This document shows, piece by piece, positions 44,420 to 53,170 of a stretch of 64,000 bases of DNA (positions are counted from its first letter, which is position 1; every line of letters starts with the position of its first letter). The position numbers and the translations under genes were made by a program. The notes below the pieces were generated by a model. It made no database searches. It saw only the letters and a list, made by a program, of their open reading frames with translations, and had not been told where the DNA came from. This stretch comes from Pedobacter insulae (GTDB lineage: Bacteria > Bacteroidota > Bacteroidia > Sphingobacteriales > Sphingobacteriaceae), in NCBI RefSeq assembly GCF_900113525.1, contig NZ_FOPP01000012.1:1-64000 (forward strand), in the 5' to 3' direction.

Positions 44420-44863
44420 ATGGAGTTTATGGACCTTAAAGAAATACAAAGCAGCTTACCTTATCTTCCTCCTTTTCTTTTTGTCGATGAACTTCAACAT
44501 GTAGACGAGGTTAGCGCTATTGGAACTTTTACCTTTAAATCAACGTTAGATTTCTATAAAGGGCATTTCAAAGACATACCTGTTACACCAGGCGTAATAC
44601 TTACTGAAACTATGGCGCAAATCGGTGTAGTTTGCCTTGGAATTTACTTACTAAGAAATGAACCACCGAACAGGGGTCAATTTGTAATGACATCCGCTGC
44701 AGTAGATTTTTTAAAACCGGTGCTTCCGGGAGAAAAGGTTACGGTTAGCTCTGAAAAAGTATATTTTAGATTCAATAAATTAAAATGCGCTGTTAAAATG
44801 CAAAATAGCAAACAAGAAATTGTTTGCGCTGGTACAATCTCGGGAAAAATCATAAAAAGCTAA
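44420..44863 (+). CDS. FabZ-like 3-hydroxyacyl-ACP dehydratase
   Basis: The 147-residue hot-dog-fold protein has YKGHFKDIPVTPGVILTETMAQ, giving the FabZ/FabA catalytic His (about 49) in GHF and acidic residue (Glu about 63) in TETMAQ. It should remove water from 3-hydroxyacyl-ACP. It is a specialised homologue, because it lies with its own ketosynthase, carrier protein and phosphopantetheinyl transferase rather than with lpxA/lpxD. The ketosynthase starts 5 nt after its stop. Confidence 0.88.
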   Translation: MEFMDLKEIQSSLPYLPPFLFVDELQHVDEVSAIGTFTFKSTLDFYKGHFKDIPVTPGVILTETMAQIGVVCLGIYLLRNEPPNRGQFVMTSAAVDFLKPVLPGEKVTVSSEKVYFRFNKLKCAVKMQNSKQEIVCAGTISGKIIKS

Positions 44864-44868
44864 AATCG

Positions 44869-46140
44869 ATGCAAAACAGGGTGGTCATCACAGGCATGGG
44901 GGTGGTTGCACCAAACGGTGTTGGACTTAAAGCTTTCGAGAATGCCATTCGAAATGGAGTTTCCGGAATTAAATTCGACCAGCAATTAGCCGATCTGGCG
45001 TTTTCTTGTCAGCTTTCGGGAAAGCCCTTCCTTACTGAAGAACTTATAGGAAATTACTTTACGCCTTTACAATTAAAAAATTTCAATAGCAGCGGGATTT
45101 TATATGGAATAATTGCTGGAGTAGATGCTTGGCAGGATGCAGGCCTATCGATTAATAAAGCCGAAGATCCTCTTTGGGATTATGGAACTGTATTCGGCAC
45201 TGGATCTTCTGGTGTAGAACGTTTTAGAGAAGCTATTTATAAAATTGATGAGCTCCAGGTTAAAAGATTAGGAAGTACTGCAGTTGTACAAACGATGAAC
45301 AGCGGTGTAAGCGCTTATTTATCTGGTAAACTGGGATTGGGTAATCAGGTTACTACCAACTCATCAGCATGCTGCACTGGCACAGAGAGCCTCCTACTTG
45401 CCTATGAGCGTGTTAAAGCGGGTGAGGCGGAGATTATGCTCGCCGGCTCTACAACAGATAGCGGCCCATATATTTGGGGTGGTTTTGATGCCATGAAGGT
45501 CTGCACTTATAAACATAATGATAGTCCGGAACAGGGATCAAGGCCCATGAGTGCAACGGCGAGTGGTTTTGTTCCTGGAAGTGGCGCAGGCGCGTTTGTA
45601 GTAGAATCTTTAACGCATGCCCTTGCGCGAGGTGCGAAGATATATGCTGAAATCTTAGGGGGGAATTTAAATTCTGGTGGCCAAAGAGGGAGCGGTACCA
45701 TGACTGCTCCGAATGCTGTAGCTGTACAAAAATGTATTACCAAAGCTTTAGCGAATGCGAAGGTTCATGCCGCGGAGATAGACACGATTAATGGACATTT
45801 AACCGCTACGATGATGGATGCAACTGAAATTAAAAACTGGACCGAAGCGCTGCAGCGAAGCGGTAAAGATTTTCCCTATATCAATTCTCTAAAAAGCATG
45901 GTGGGACACTGTCTAAGCGCCGCCGGAAGCATAGAATGTGTGGCTGCAGTATTACAAATAAAAAATAGTTTCCTATTTCCCAACCTTAATATAGACGACC
46001 TTCATCCTGAAATTACAAACCTTATAGATGAAGAGAAAATACCTAAAAAAGCAATCTCAAAAGAAATAGATATATTAGTAAAAGCAAGCTTCGGTTTTGG
46101 TGATGTAAATGCTTGCATCCTCTTAAAAAAATATAAATAA
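44869..46140 (+). CDS. Beta-ketoacyl-ACP synthase (KAS I/II-like)
   Basis: The 423-residue enzyme starts at MQNRVVITGMGVVAPNG; an in-frame ATG at 44824 lies inside the previous gene and is rejected. The thiolase-fold catalytic triad is visible: Cys about 168 in SSACCTGTE, His about 310 in NGHLTAT and His about 347 in VGHCLSAAGS. The context of the first His departs from the usual HGTxTxxND, so it is not the housekeeping FabF. It should elongate an acyl chain on the ACP encoded next; its stop overlaps the ACP start by one base. Confidence 0.9.
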   Translation: MQNRVVITGMGVVAPNGVGLKAFENAIRNGVSGIKFDQQLADLAFSCQLSGKPFLTEELIGNYFTPLQLKNFNSSGILYGIIAGVDAWQDAGLSINKAEDPLWDYGTVFGTGSSGVERFREAIYKIDELQVKRLGSTAVVQTMNSGVSAYLSGKLGLGNQVTTNSSACCTGTESLLLAYERVKAGEAEIMLAGSTTDSGPYIWGGFDAMKVCTYKHNDSPEQGSRPMSATASGFVPGSGAGAFVVESLTHALARGAKIYAEILGGNLNSGGQRGSGTMTAPNAVAVQKCITKALANAKVHAAEIDTINGHLTATMMDATEIKNWTEALQRSGKDFPYINSLKSMVGHCLSAAGSIECVAAVLQIKNSFLFPNLNIDDLHPEITNLIDEEKIPKKAISKEIDILVKASFGFGDVNACILLKKYK

Positions 46141-46400
46141 TGGATAGAAAAGAAATCATAGACCGATTAAAGCCTATTATTAAAACATATGCACCTGCCC
46201 AGGTTAAGGAAAAACTAGAGGAGCTAACAGAGGATGCAGACTTTATCCAAGATTTATATATCAATTCGGCAAATTTGGTTGATATTATTTTGGATGTGGA
46301 AGAAGAATTTAACATCACAATCGATAATGAATCGATGGAGAAAATGCTAACTGTTAAGGCATCTATTGATATAATTATTACAAAGTTGTCTGAAAAATGA
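46140..46400 (+). CDS. Acyl carrier protein, divergent
   Basis: The 86-residue four-helix carrier has its predicted phosphopantetheine Ser at about 43 in INSANLVDII, where most ACPs read DSL. The acidic helix II (LVDIILDVEEEF) is kept. The NSA variant suggests a carrier dedicated to its own partners rather than the general AcpP. Overlaps of 1 nt upstream and 4 nt downstream indicate tight translational coupling. Confidence 0.9.
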   Translation: MDRKEIIDRLKPIIKTYAPAQVKEKLEELTEDADFIQDLYINSANLVDIILDVEEEFNITIDNESMEKMLTVKASIDIIITKLSEK

Positions 46401-46864
46401 CCGGCAATGATCTGGTAGATCTTAACCAGGCAGCGAGCGATAGTAATTGGCAACGAAAGGGTTACTTGGATAAGATTTACACCTTGGCAGAACAAAAAAT
46501 CCTCATCGCTTCGAAAGATCAAAATGAAACGGTGTGGTTGTTATGGAGTATGAAAGAGGCTGCCTACAAAATTTATTCGCGCCAAACTGGTATAAGGAAC
46601 TATGCTCCATGCTCTTTACAATGCTTCGACCTTCAGCCAGATGCTCATAAGGTTAACGGCAAAGTGAAAGTGGCCGACCATTTATTTTATACGGAAAGCT
46701 TTATATCAGCCAATTACATCCATACAATTGCAGCGCTTTCTATGGCGAGCCTCACTGAAATCAAGGTAAAAATATATACCTATCCAGACACACTTTTCGA
46801 TTATAGAAGTACGGAGCCGCAATGCGTAAGTCACCATGGAAAGTATTTAGCGCTGGTTTATTAG
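46397..46864 (+). CDS. 4'-phosphopantetheinyl transferase (AcpS-like)
   Basis: The 155-residue protein has the two metal and CoA motifs of the superfamily: GNDLVDL (about 3-9) and WSMKEAAYKIY (about 50-60, with Glu 54 and Lys 58). It would load the phosphopantetheine arm from coenzyme A on the carrier protein just upstream. Length is in the AcpS class rather than the 230-residue Sfp class. Last gene of the module. Confidence 0.86.
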   Translation: MTGNDLVDLNQAASDSNWQRKGYLDKIYTLAEQKILIASKDQNETVWLLWSMKEAAYKIYSRQTGIRNYAPCSLQCFDLQPDAHKVNGKVKVADHLFYTESFISANYIHTIAALSMASLTEIKVKIYTYPDTLFDYRSTEPQCVSHHGKYLALVY

Positions 46865-46867
46865 CGC

Positions 46868-46898
46868 AAAAAAAAAACATCCGCCCACTGGACGAATG
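46868..46898 (-). terminator. Terminator of the cold-shock gene
   Basis: On the minus strand CATTCGTC (46898-46891) pairs with GGCGGATG (46885-46878), eight pairs with two wobbles and a 5-nt loop, followed by ten T residues (46877-46868). It ends the csp transcript and lies just after the convergent transferase gene. Confidence 0.85.
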
Positions 46899-46924
46899 CT
46901 TTTCAATTTATGAAGGATAATTTC

Positions 46925-47116
46925 TTAGTCTATCTTAACATTAACTGCGTTTAGGCCTTTTTTGCCTTGCTCGATATCATAGCTTACTTGATCGTTCTCA
47001 CGAATTTGATCGATCAGGCCTGATACGTGTACAAAAATTTCAGCATCACCATTAGCTGGTACGATAAATCCAAAACCTTTTGTCTCATTGAAAAATTTTA
47101 CTGTTCCTTGTTGCAT
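46925..47116 (-). CDS. Cold-shock domain protein (CspA family)
   Basis: The 63-residue OB-fold protein has RNP1 KGFGFIVP (about 13-20) and RNP2 IFVHVSGL (about 27-34). It binds single-stranded RNA or DNA and acts as an RNA chaperone. Length is standard. Promoter and terminator are both visible, so it is monocistronic; the 5' UTR seems only about 20 nt, which argues against a long cold-responsive leader. Confidence 0.95.
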   Translation of the reverse strand: MQQGTVKFFNETKGFGFIVPANGDAEIFVHVSGLIDQIRENDQVSYDIEQGKKGLNAVNVKID

Positions 47117-47142
47117 TATACTATATTTTAAATATTAAAGCA

Positions 47143-47172
47143 CAAAGGTAACATAAATTAATGGATTTCAAG
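47143..47172 (-). promoter_or_regulatory. Promoter of the cold-shock gene
   Basis: TACCTTTG (47150-47143 on the minus strand) is a perfect Bacteroidota -7 box, with CTTG (47172-47169) as -33 at a spacing of 18 nt. It lies 27 nt before the ATG. Confidence 0.75.
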
Positions 47173-47175
47173 CAT

Positions 47176-47445
47176 TTATTTATCAGAGTCCAAATAAGCC
47201 CTAATTTTATCTTCTCCTATGGTATCCAGGAATTCTGTAATTCCATAATATTCTATTGCGGTCAGAATATCAATGTGACTTAATAGATTCTCTGGCTTTA
47301 CGCCATTGATATTTATATTTATACGGTTTGGCTTGTCAGCTGCTTCAATACAGGACCCCAAAACATTGCTAATTTTAACGTTCATTAAGGGCTTTATATT
47401 CGTATCTACGATAGGTTCTAAACTATCTGTAAGGGTCTCGACCAT
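47176..47445 (-). CDS. Hypothetical small acidic protein
   Basis: The 89-residue product (MVETLTDSLEPIVDTN... to AYLDSDK) is acidic, with no signal peptide or membrane span and no family I recognise. The last half (LLSHIDILTAIEYYGITEFLDTIGEDKIRAYL) looks helical. It precedes the cold-shock gene on the same strand, but that gene has its own promoter overlapping its end region. Codon use looks ordinary. Confidence 0.55.
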   Translation of the reverse strand: MVETLTDSLEPIVDTNIKPLMNVKISNVLGSCIEAADKPNRINININGVKPENLLSHIDILTAIEYYGITEFLDTIGEDKIRAYLDSDK

Positions 47446-47588
47446 GTCGGTTAGATTATGTGTAATGATACTAACGGAATAATAAAGCGAATTGTTTTAT
47501 ACACCCGCAAAAAAAAGAATCATATGACAATAAAATCGACAATTTAGTTTGTCATCTTAAAGAACAACAAAAAGTGAAAAGCGAAGCT

Positions 47589-47596
47589 TATATTTG
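47589..47596 (+). promoter_or_regulatory. -7 element of the TPR regulator gene
   Basis: TATATTTG matches TAnnTTTG and lies 14 nt before the ATG at 47611, giving a very short leader. No -33 element stands out at the usual distance. Confidence 0.4.
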
Positions 47597-47610
47597 AGCA
47601 CTATAAAAGA

Positions 47611-49254
47611 ATGATTGACCGGCGAAAAACATATCTTATTTTAATTGCGCTCTTATCAGTTTTTCATTTTGCTTATGCGCAATCTGATAAGCAAAGGATA
47701 GATAGCCTAAAAACTCACTTAACTAAAACGGAGATTCCTGAAGAAAAAATACGCACTATGCTCTCGCTTTCGAGGTTAACCGGGAAATCTGATGCTAAAT
47801 CGGCCTTGACCTATGTCGAAAAAGCTAAACATTTGGCAAATGAAATTCAGATAGATAGCCTCATTATTAAATCGACGATTAATCTTGCTATCGCTTATCT
47901 AAAACTTGGGAATTATCCTCGGTCGTTAGACCTTTATCAGGAAGTTATTAGAAATAAGGCATCAAATCCCAATGATCTCTTAACTGCCTATAATGGAATT
48001 GGTATTATCAATTATTACCAGAGAGATTATAAAAATGCAGTCAAATATTACAACAAAGCACTTACCTTTTCATCGACAACCAAACAGGAAATTATACGCG
48101 AAAAAGCCCTTAAACAAAGTCTTTTAAATAATCTCGGTATCATTCACGAGGAGATGAAGGAGTTTGACAAAGCAAATATCTTCTATGTTGAAGCAATGAA
48201 GATGGCTAAAGAGGTAACAAGCGAGTCTATTCTGCCACATATATTAACCAACCAAGGTCGTTTATTTCACAGACAAAATAAAAACAAAGAGGCGCTTAAA
48301 TACTATTTAGAGGCGCTGTCCATCCGAAAAAATAACAATGACGAAGCAGGAATGGCGATATCATACGACGCTTTAGGTGGGTTCTATTTTGACTTGAAAG
48401 ATTACAAGACTGCGGAAAGGTATTTAAATGAAGCCGTGAAACTTGGTCAACGCACTGGCGATCTGCTAACTGTGCGCAGAGCGTCAGACCACCTATTTAA
48501 ATTATATCAACAGTTAGGCAATTACAAGATGGCCTTTGAAACCCTTGTTTTAAACAAACAAGTGAGCGACACCTTGTTCAACGCAGAACGCTCTAATAAG
48601 ATAACGCAATTAGAGATGCAATTCGAGTTTGATCGAAGACGTAATGAAGAACAAGCAAAACAAAGAGAAAAGGAGCTCAGATATCTGTTGCTGGGGATCG
48701 GTCTTACACTCTCGTTGATTATTGTGAGTTTATTGTTTTATTTACAAAGAAACAAAATAAGAAACTCGTTACTGGAACAGGCACATTTGAAATTAGAGAA
48801 AGATAATTTAGAAAAAGGGATTGAATTAAAAAACAAGGAGCTTACGGTAAACATTTTACACCTTATTCAGAAAAATGAGTTGATTGATCATATTTCAGAT
48901 AAGCTCTTGAAGATCAAACAAAATGTTGACGGAGATGCAAAACCCGCGATGCAAAGAGTGGTTACAGATCTTCAGTCTAACTTGAGGCCGGATCTTTTAA
49001 AAGAATTTGAATTTCGGTTCCAACAGATCCATGAAGATTTTTATGATATCCTGAACCAAAGGTTTCCCAACCTTAGTCCTAGCGAACGGAAACTATGCGC
49101 TTTCTTGAAGCTGAACATGACCACTAAAGAAATTTCTGCCATCACCCATCAGAACGTTAAATCAATCGAAATTGCCAGAACGCGCTTACGTAAAAAGTTA
49201 AACTTGACCGGTTTAGATTATAACTTGGTAACCTTTCTTTCCCAATTAAATTAG
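47611..49254 (+). CDS. Membrane-bound TPR protein with LuxR-type HTH output
   Basis: The 547-residue protein has, in order, a signal peptide (about 1-23), at least five TPR units (about 70-330, such as LTAYNGIGIINYYQRDYKNAVKYY), a membrane span (about 352-372, LLLGIGLTLSLIIVSLLFYL), a coiled-coil linker (about 380-420) and a C-terminal LuxR-like helix-turn-helix (about 490-545, LSPSERKLCAFLKLNMTTKEIS). This is the common Bacteroidota layout in which a periplasmic TPR sensor is joined to a cytoplasmic DNA-binding end. Target and signal are unknown. Confidence 0.85.
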   Translation: MIDRRKTYLILIALLSVFHFAYAQSDKQRIDSLKTHLTKTEIPEEKIRTMLSLSRLTGKSDAKSALTYVEKAKHLANEIQIDSLIIKSTINLAIAYLKLGNYPRSLDLYQEVIRNKASNPNDLLTAYNGIGIINYYQRDYKNAVKYYNKALTFSSTTKQEIIREKALKQSLLNNLGIIHEEMKEFDKANIFYVEAMKMAKEVTSESILPHILTNQGRLFHRQNKNKEALKYYLEALSIRKNNNDEAGMAISYDALGGFYFDLKDYKTAERYLNEAVKLGQRTGDLLTVRRASDHLFKLYQQLGNYKMAFETLVLNKQVSDTLFNAERSNKITQLEMQFEFDRRRNEEQAKQREKELRYLLLGIGLTLSLIIVSLLFYLQRNKIRNSLLEQAHLKLEKDNLEKGIELKNKELTVNILHLIQKNELIDHISDKLLKIKQNVDGDAKPAMQRVVTDLQSNLRPDLLKEFEFRFQQIHEDFYDILNQRFPNLSPSERKLCAFLKLNMTTKEISAITHQNVKSIEIARTRLRKKLNLTGLDYNLVTFLSQLN

Positions 49255-49447
49255 ACTGATGACCTACAGCCTATTCTCAATTTTCTGAATTGCAATAATT
49301 TTTTCAACGTTATTAGGGTAATGTAGTGGTGCATAGTGCTCAAATAACGCATTTTGTAATGGTTTTGTAGTGGTCTTTTTTTCTCGTTCCTTTTTTTCTA
49401 TCCTGATATTTGGATTATCAATTGACACCAAATCAGACCAAATAGAT

Positions 49448-50380
49448 ATGAACTTATTTTTAAACAAAGACAAGAGTTTAAACAATCAGATTAGTATTCC
49501 TGAGGAGATACAAAACAAGGTTAAGAACTTACCTTTTAAGAATCTTATTTATCTTACCCATGTTAGCCAATCGCTGGCGAAAAAAGCTAACCATACTACT
49601 GATTATGTATTGATTTATTGCCTATCGGGAACTGGAGAATGTACCACTCAAAAGGACAATTTTCAATTAAAAGCAAACCAATTTATATTACTATCGCCAA
49701 ATAACACCTACCAATACCAGAGTGATTTAGACCATACCTGGAAAGTATTCAGTGTTCATTTTAACGGCAATATGATCACTGAACTAAATAAAACTTTTGA
49801 TTTAAAGAAGTTCAGCTCTCCTACCGACATCAATTTCGATGGTCAGCTGGTTGATTGTTGGCAAGAAATTTTCTCAAGCTTGTTAAAAGGACTTACAGAC
49901 GAAAACATTGCCTATGCTAATCTTTGCCTATACCGTTTTATCTCGTTCTTCTTGTTTCCTAATCCAGCTCAAAATACAACTCAAGGCGGACCAGGAAAAG
50001 AAGATCAACTAGACCAATCGATTACCTTTATGAAAGCAAATGTTCATAAGCGCTTATGTGTTGACGAAATTGCTGAAACCTTTAGATATTCACCGTCGCA
50101 CTATTCAGTGCTTTTTAAACAAAAAACTGGCTTATCGCCGATTGAATATTTTATCAGGATAAAAATTCAGCGTGCAAGCGAATTACTTACGAATAGCAAC
50201 CTTATTGTGAAGGAAATTGCCGGAGAAGTTGGCTATGATGATCCTTTCTATTTCACCAGAATTTTTAAGAAGGTTACTGGTAAAACTCCTAAAGAATACA
50301 AGGGATCATATGGTAGTTGCCAAATGGGATCAACTGTACATCGAATGAGCGACTTTAACCATAGTTTAGTTGCCTCTTAA
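49448..50380 (+). CDS. AraC-family transcriptional regulator
   Basis: The 310-residue regulator starts at MNLFLNKDKS; an upstream ATG at 49370 adds a poorly plausible hydrophobic stretch. The N-terminal cupin-like ligand domain (about 30-170, VLIYCLSGTGECT, QFILLSPNNTYQYQS) is followed by two AraC helix-turn-helix motifs (about 200-295, LCVDEIAETFRYSPSHYSVLFKQKTGLSPIEYF and VGYDDPFYFTRIFKKVTGKTP, each the family signature). The layout resembles regulators of sugar uptake genes. Its target is not evident; the convergent TlpA gene follows. Confidence 0.9.
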   Translation: MNLFLNKDKSLNNQISIPEEIQNKVKNLPFKNLIYLTHVSQSLAKKANHTTDYVLIYCLSGTGECTTQKDNFQLKANQFILLSPNNTYQYQSDLDHTWKVFSVHFNGNMITELNKTFDLKKFSSPTDINFDGQLVDCWQEIFSSLLKGLTDENIAYANLCLYRFISFFLFPNPAQNTTQGGPGKEDQLDQSITFMKANVHKRLCVDEIAETFRYSPSHYSVLFKQKTGLSPIEYFIRIKIQRASELLTNSNLIVKEIAGEVGYDDPFYFTRIFKKVTGKTPKEYKGSYGSCQMGSTVHRMSDFNHSLVAS

Positions 50381-50415
50381 ATTTCATATTCTTTAATACA
50401 CATATGACCAAAACA

Positions 50416-50443
50416 AGCTCCCTAATTTAGGTTTTAGGGAGCT
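50416..50443. terminator. Bidirectional terminator between araC-type and tlpA-type genes
   Basis: AGCTCCCTAA (50416-50425) pairs with TTAGGGAGCT (50434-50443), ten perfect pairs with an 8-nt loop. It lies between two convergent genes, 36 nt and 9 nt from their stops. T-tracts on both sides are weak. Confidence 0.7.
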
Positions 50444-50451
50444 CTGTAATT

Positions 50452-51807
50452 TTAGGGTTTATTTACCCATTCATTTAGCATATCTTTTAGCTTTGGATCA
50501 CTTGGACGAGGTGAATCTACATCGATAATGTTTCCATTCTTGTCGAATAACATAAATCTCGGGATACCGCTAATTTTGTAGTCTTTTGCAATTTTAGACC
50601 AGCCGCTAGCCATCAATTGGATGCCTCCTAATTGCTCGTTAGCCACAAATTTTTCCCATTTGCCCTTATCAGCATCTAAGTCAACCGAAACACTCATAAA
50701 AACAATATCCTTACCATGAAATTCCTTTTCCAAAGCTTTCAAAGAAGGGATTTCTTTGATGCAAGGACCGCACCATGTTGCCCAAACATCTACAAATACC
50801 ACTTTACCTTTAAAATCTGTCAAGGAAACCTCCTTACCTGTGATATCTGGGTAGGTAAAATTGATGGCTGGAGCACCTGGTTTATAAATATTCATTTTTG
50901 CTGCTATTACGTCGGCTCGCATTTTCTGGTCGTCCGTTAGAAAATATTTACCATAATTATCTACGGTTTCTTTGTATTTGGTATACGATTTAGCAATCCC
51001 GGCATAATTTAAAGCAAATTCGCCCTTTAATTTATCGTTTGGGATGGATAAGATATTTTGGTCAAAACTATAATTTAAACCTTTATTCTTAAACGCAACT
51101 AAATTCTGGATCATGTTAGCTCCATAGGGGAACTTATACAAGTCTTCGTTTTTAAGAAACTGATCAGCATTAAAATTCTTAACATAATCTGTATAGTTTT
51201 CTTCATTTGGCTTAGAAGCCGTAGGATACAAGAGTAGTGTTAGGGCAAAATAGGCTGGATCGTAATTAACCGTATTTCGCATTAGTTCATCAAAATCAGC
51301 ATTACCTGTTTCTTTTCCTAAGCACCAATTTTGAGCTTTATCAGTTACATTAGCTAACATCGGAAAAAAATCATCGAAACCTCTTCGTCCCCTATTAAAA
51401 TAGACTGTTTTTCGCTCTAACTTATAAGTAAAATTATACCATTGAGCTAATACTTGATTTTCTTTGTTATTAACTCCGTTCAGTACATAGCTAGAATCCG
51501 TTAACACAAGGTTGATTTTATCATTTCCCTTTACATATAACTTAAATTTGTCTTGAGAGCCAGTATTGGCATCCCCAAAACCAACTAGATAATATCCTTT
51601 GTAATCAGGCTTAAATTTGAAGTTAAATGCACCGTTAGTAGTAGGCGTAGCGTTTGCGATCTCTTCAATACGCCCATAAGCCACTTTAAAAAGTCTTACA
51701 TTAGTTGGCTTACTCTTCTTAGACACTCCATTAATTTCTGTTAATTGTGCTTGTGCGGTAAATAATGTGCCTAGTAATATCATAAGGCATGTATAGTAGC
51801 TCTTCAT
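50452..51807 (-). CDS. TlpA-family thioredoxin, WCGPC site
   Basis: The 451-residue exported protein (signal MKSYYTCLMILLGTLFTAQAQ) has an N-terminal DUF4369-like beta domain (about 25-125), a helical middle (about 130-310) and a C-terminal thioredoxin domain with ATWCGPC (CxxC about 346-349), SVSVDLD and the cis-Pro SGIPRFMLFD. It should reduce or isomerise disulfides in the periplasm or at the surface. It is last of the locus beginning at the right window edge, one base after its paralogue. Confidence 0.9.
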   Translation of the reverse strand: MKSYYTCLMILLGTLFTAQAQLTEINGVSKKSKPTNVRLFKVAYGRIEEIANATPTTNGAFNFKFKPDYKGYYLVGFGDANTGSQDKFKLYVKGNDKINLVLTDSSYVLNGVNNKENQVLAQWYNFTYKLERKTVYFNRGRRGFDDFFPMLANVTDKAQNWCLGKETGNADFDELMRNTVNYDPAYFALTLLLYPTASKPNEENYTDYVKNFNADQFLKNEDLYKFPYGANMIQNLVAFKNKGLNYSFDQNILSIPNDKLKGEFALNYAGIAKSYTKYKETVDNYGKYFLTDDQKMRADVIAAKMNIYKPGAPAINFTYPDITGKEVSLTDFKGKVVFVDVWATWCGPCIKEIPSLKALEKEFHGKDIVFMSVSVDLDADKGKWEKFVANEQLGGIQLMASGWSKIAKDYKISGIPRFMLFDKNGNIIDVDSPRPSDPKLKDMLNEWVNKP

Positions 51808-53160
51808 TTATTTAGGATTATTAAGTAATTCGTTAAGGTAAATTTGAAGTAATGGATTAGAAGGACGTTTACAACAATTATTATCAAGCACTTTGCCTTC
51901 CTTGTCTAATATTACAAAACGTGGTATGCCCGATTTGCCAATTTTATCAAAGAAAGTATCTTTATTCCCATTGATGATTAAATGATGCTCATTGGTAATA
52001 TTTCTTTTTTGAAGAAAACTCTTCCACAGCTCAATTTTATTGTCACAAGAAACAGAGAGAAATACTACCTCTTTTCCAGTCATTTCCTGCTCTAATTTAT
52101 TGAGGTAAGGCATTTCGGCAATACAGGGCATACAAGCCGTATTCCAGATGTCCAGGTAAATGAGCTTACCTTTATAATCGGCAATGGATACTTGCTTGCC
52201 ATTTACGTCGCTAAAAGTATAGGCGCTCATATCGGTTCCTGCTGGAGCATACCTAAATATTCCCATATTCCGCTTAATCTTCGCCTTTAACAGATTTACC
52301 TGAGCTATACTTTTAGGATCTTTAAGCAAGGGAATTACTGCTTTCATTTCGTGCTCAATTGATCGAAAATCGCCCATAATGGCCGAATTATCAAGCAGCT
52401 CCAACATAAACGCTTCTTTAAGCTTTGGGTTCTCTATGGCGTTTCCAAAATCTGCCACCCAGGTATACATGTTGCGCACTTTCAACTGACCAGCCTTCAT
52501 TTTGGCATACATCAGCTCTGTGACTGTTTGCCACCAATTTGGATAAACGATAAGCTCGGGTACTAAAGAAACGTTTAAATCGCTTATATCGGCCTTTATA
52601 ATTGCATTGCCATGCGCCTTTGATTCGATAAGCGGACCAAATACCTTATCAAGATATTCGCCTTGCTCATTGCCCAGCAGTAAAGCTTTATAACGAATTA
52701 CCCCTGTATTGGTTGATGCTTTTAACGCTGTTACGCGATTGCTGTAGGCTAAGGCTAAATCGGCTTCATAAGGATACTTTTGATGAAGATCGAACAGGAA
52801 AGTATTCAAACTACTTCCATTACCACCTAATACCAACTGGTTGTTCACTATTTTAACCGTTAGCTGATCGCCTGGACTAAGGTAAAAATGCCAGGAAACC
52901 TGGTTCTCTACATCACTCGTAATGAAATAAAAACCTGGTTTAGCAATTCCAACAGCTAATTGAAACAAGCCATCTGCTTTTATTACTGCTGAGCTTCTTA
53001 CAGTGTGACTTGCGTCACGATTGTATAGATATAGGCTCTTCACGCCCAAACCTTTAACAGAGCCCTTTATGATCGTTTTTATGCCATCGGCGGCAAAAGC
53101 CTGAAAAGTTAATAGTAGTCCGCAAACAAATAAGACGAATGGTTTAATTATATAATTCAT
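51808..53160 (-). CDS. TlpA-family thioredoxin, CMPC site
   Basis: The 450-residue protein starts at MNYIIKPFVLFVCGLLLTF; an ATG at 53187 would overlap the S46 gene. After the signal peptide it has the same three-part layout as its downstream neighbour: beta domain, helical middle, thioredoxin domain with WNTACMPCIAEMPY (about 343-346) and cis-Pro SGIPRFVILD. A CC pair near the end (NNCCKRPSNP) is an unusual addition. Probably a paralogue from tandem duplication. Confidence 0.88.
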   Translation of the reverse strand: MNYIIKPFVLFVCGLLLTFQAFAADGIKTIIKGSVKGLGVKSLYLYNRDASHTVRSSAVIKADGLFQLAVGIAKPGFYFITSDVENQVSWHFYLSPGDQLTVKIVNNQLVLGGNGSSLNTFLFDLHQKYPYEADLALAYSNRVTALKASTNTGVIRYKALLLGNEQGEYLDKVFGPLIESKAHGNAIIKADISDLNVSLVPELIVYPNWWQTVTELMYAKMKAGQLKVRNMYTWVADFGNAIENPKLKEAFMLELLDNSAIMGDFRSIEHEMKAVIPLLKDPKSIAQVNLLKAKIKRNMGIFRYAPAGTDMSAYTFSDVNGKQVSIADYKGKLIYLDIWNTACMPCIAEMPYLNKLEQEMTGKEVVFLSVSCDNKIELWKSFLQKRNITNEHHLIINGNKDTFFDKIGKSGIPRFVILDKEGKVLDNNCCKRPSNPLLQIYLNELLNNPK

Positions 53161-53170
53161 TGCTTTGTGT

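Noticed and set aside
46043..46522. Minus-strand open frame of 159 codons
   Set aside because: Antisense to the ACP and transferase genes, which carry clear active-site motifs and coupled overlaps.
46925..47172. Long cold-responsive 5' leader on the csp gene
   Set aside because: The consensus promoter lies only 27 nt before the ATG, leaving about 20 nt of leader.
49264..49485. Minus-strand open frame of 73 codons before the AraC gene
   Set aside because: Highly charged composition without family match; it overlaps the AraC start region and seems chance.
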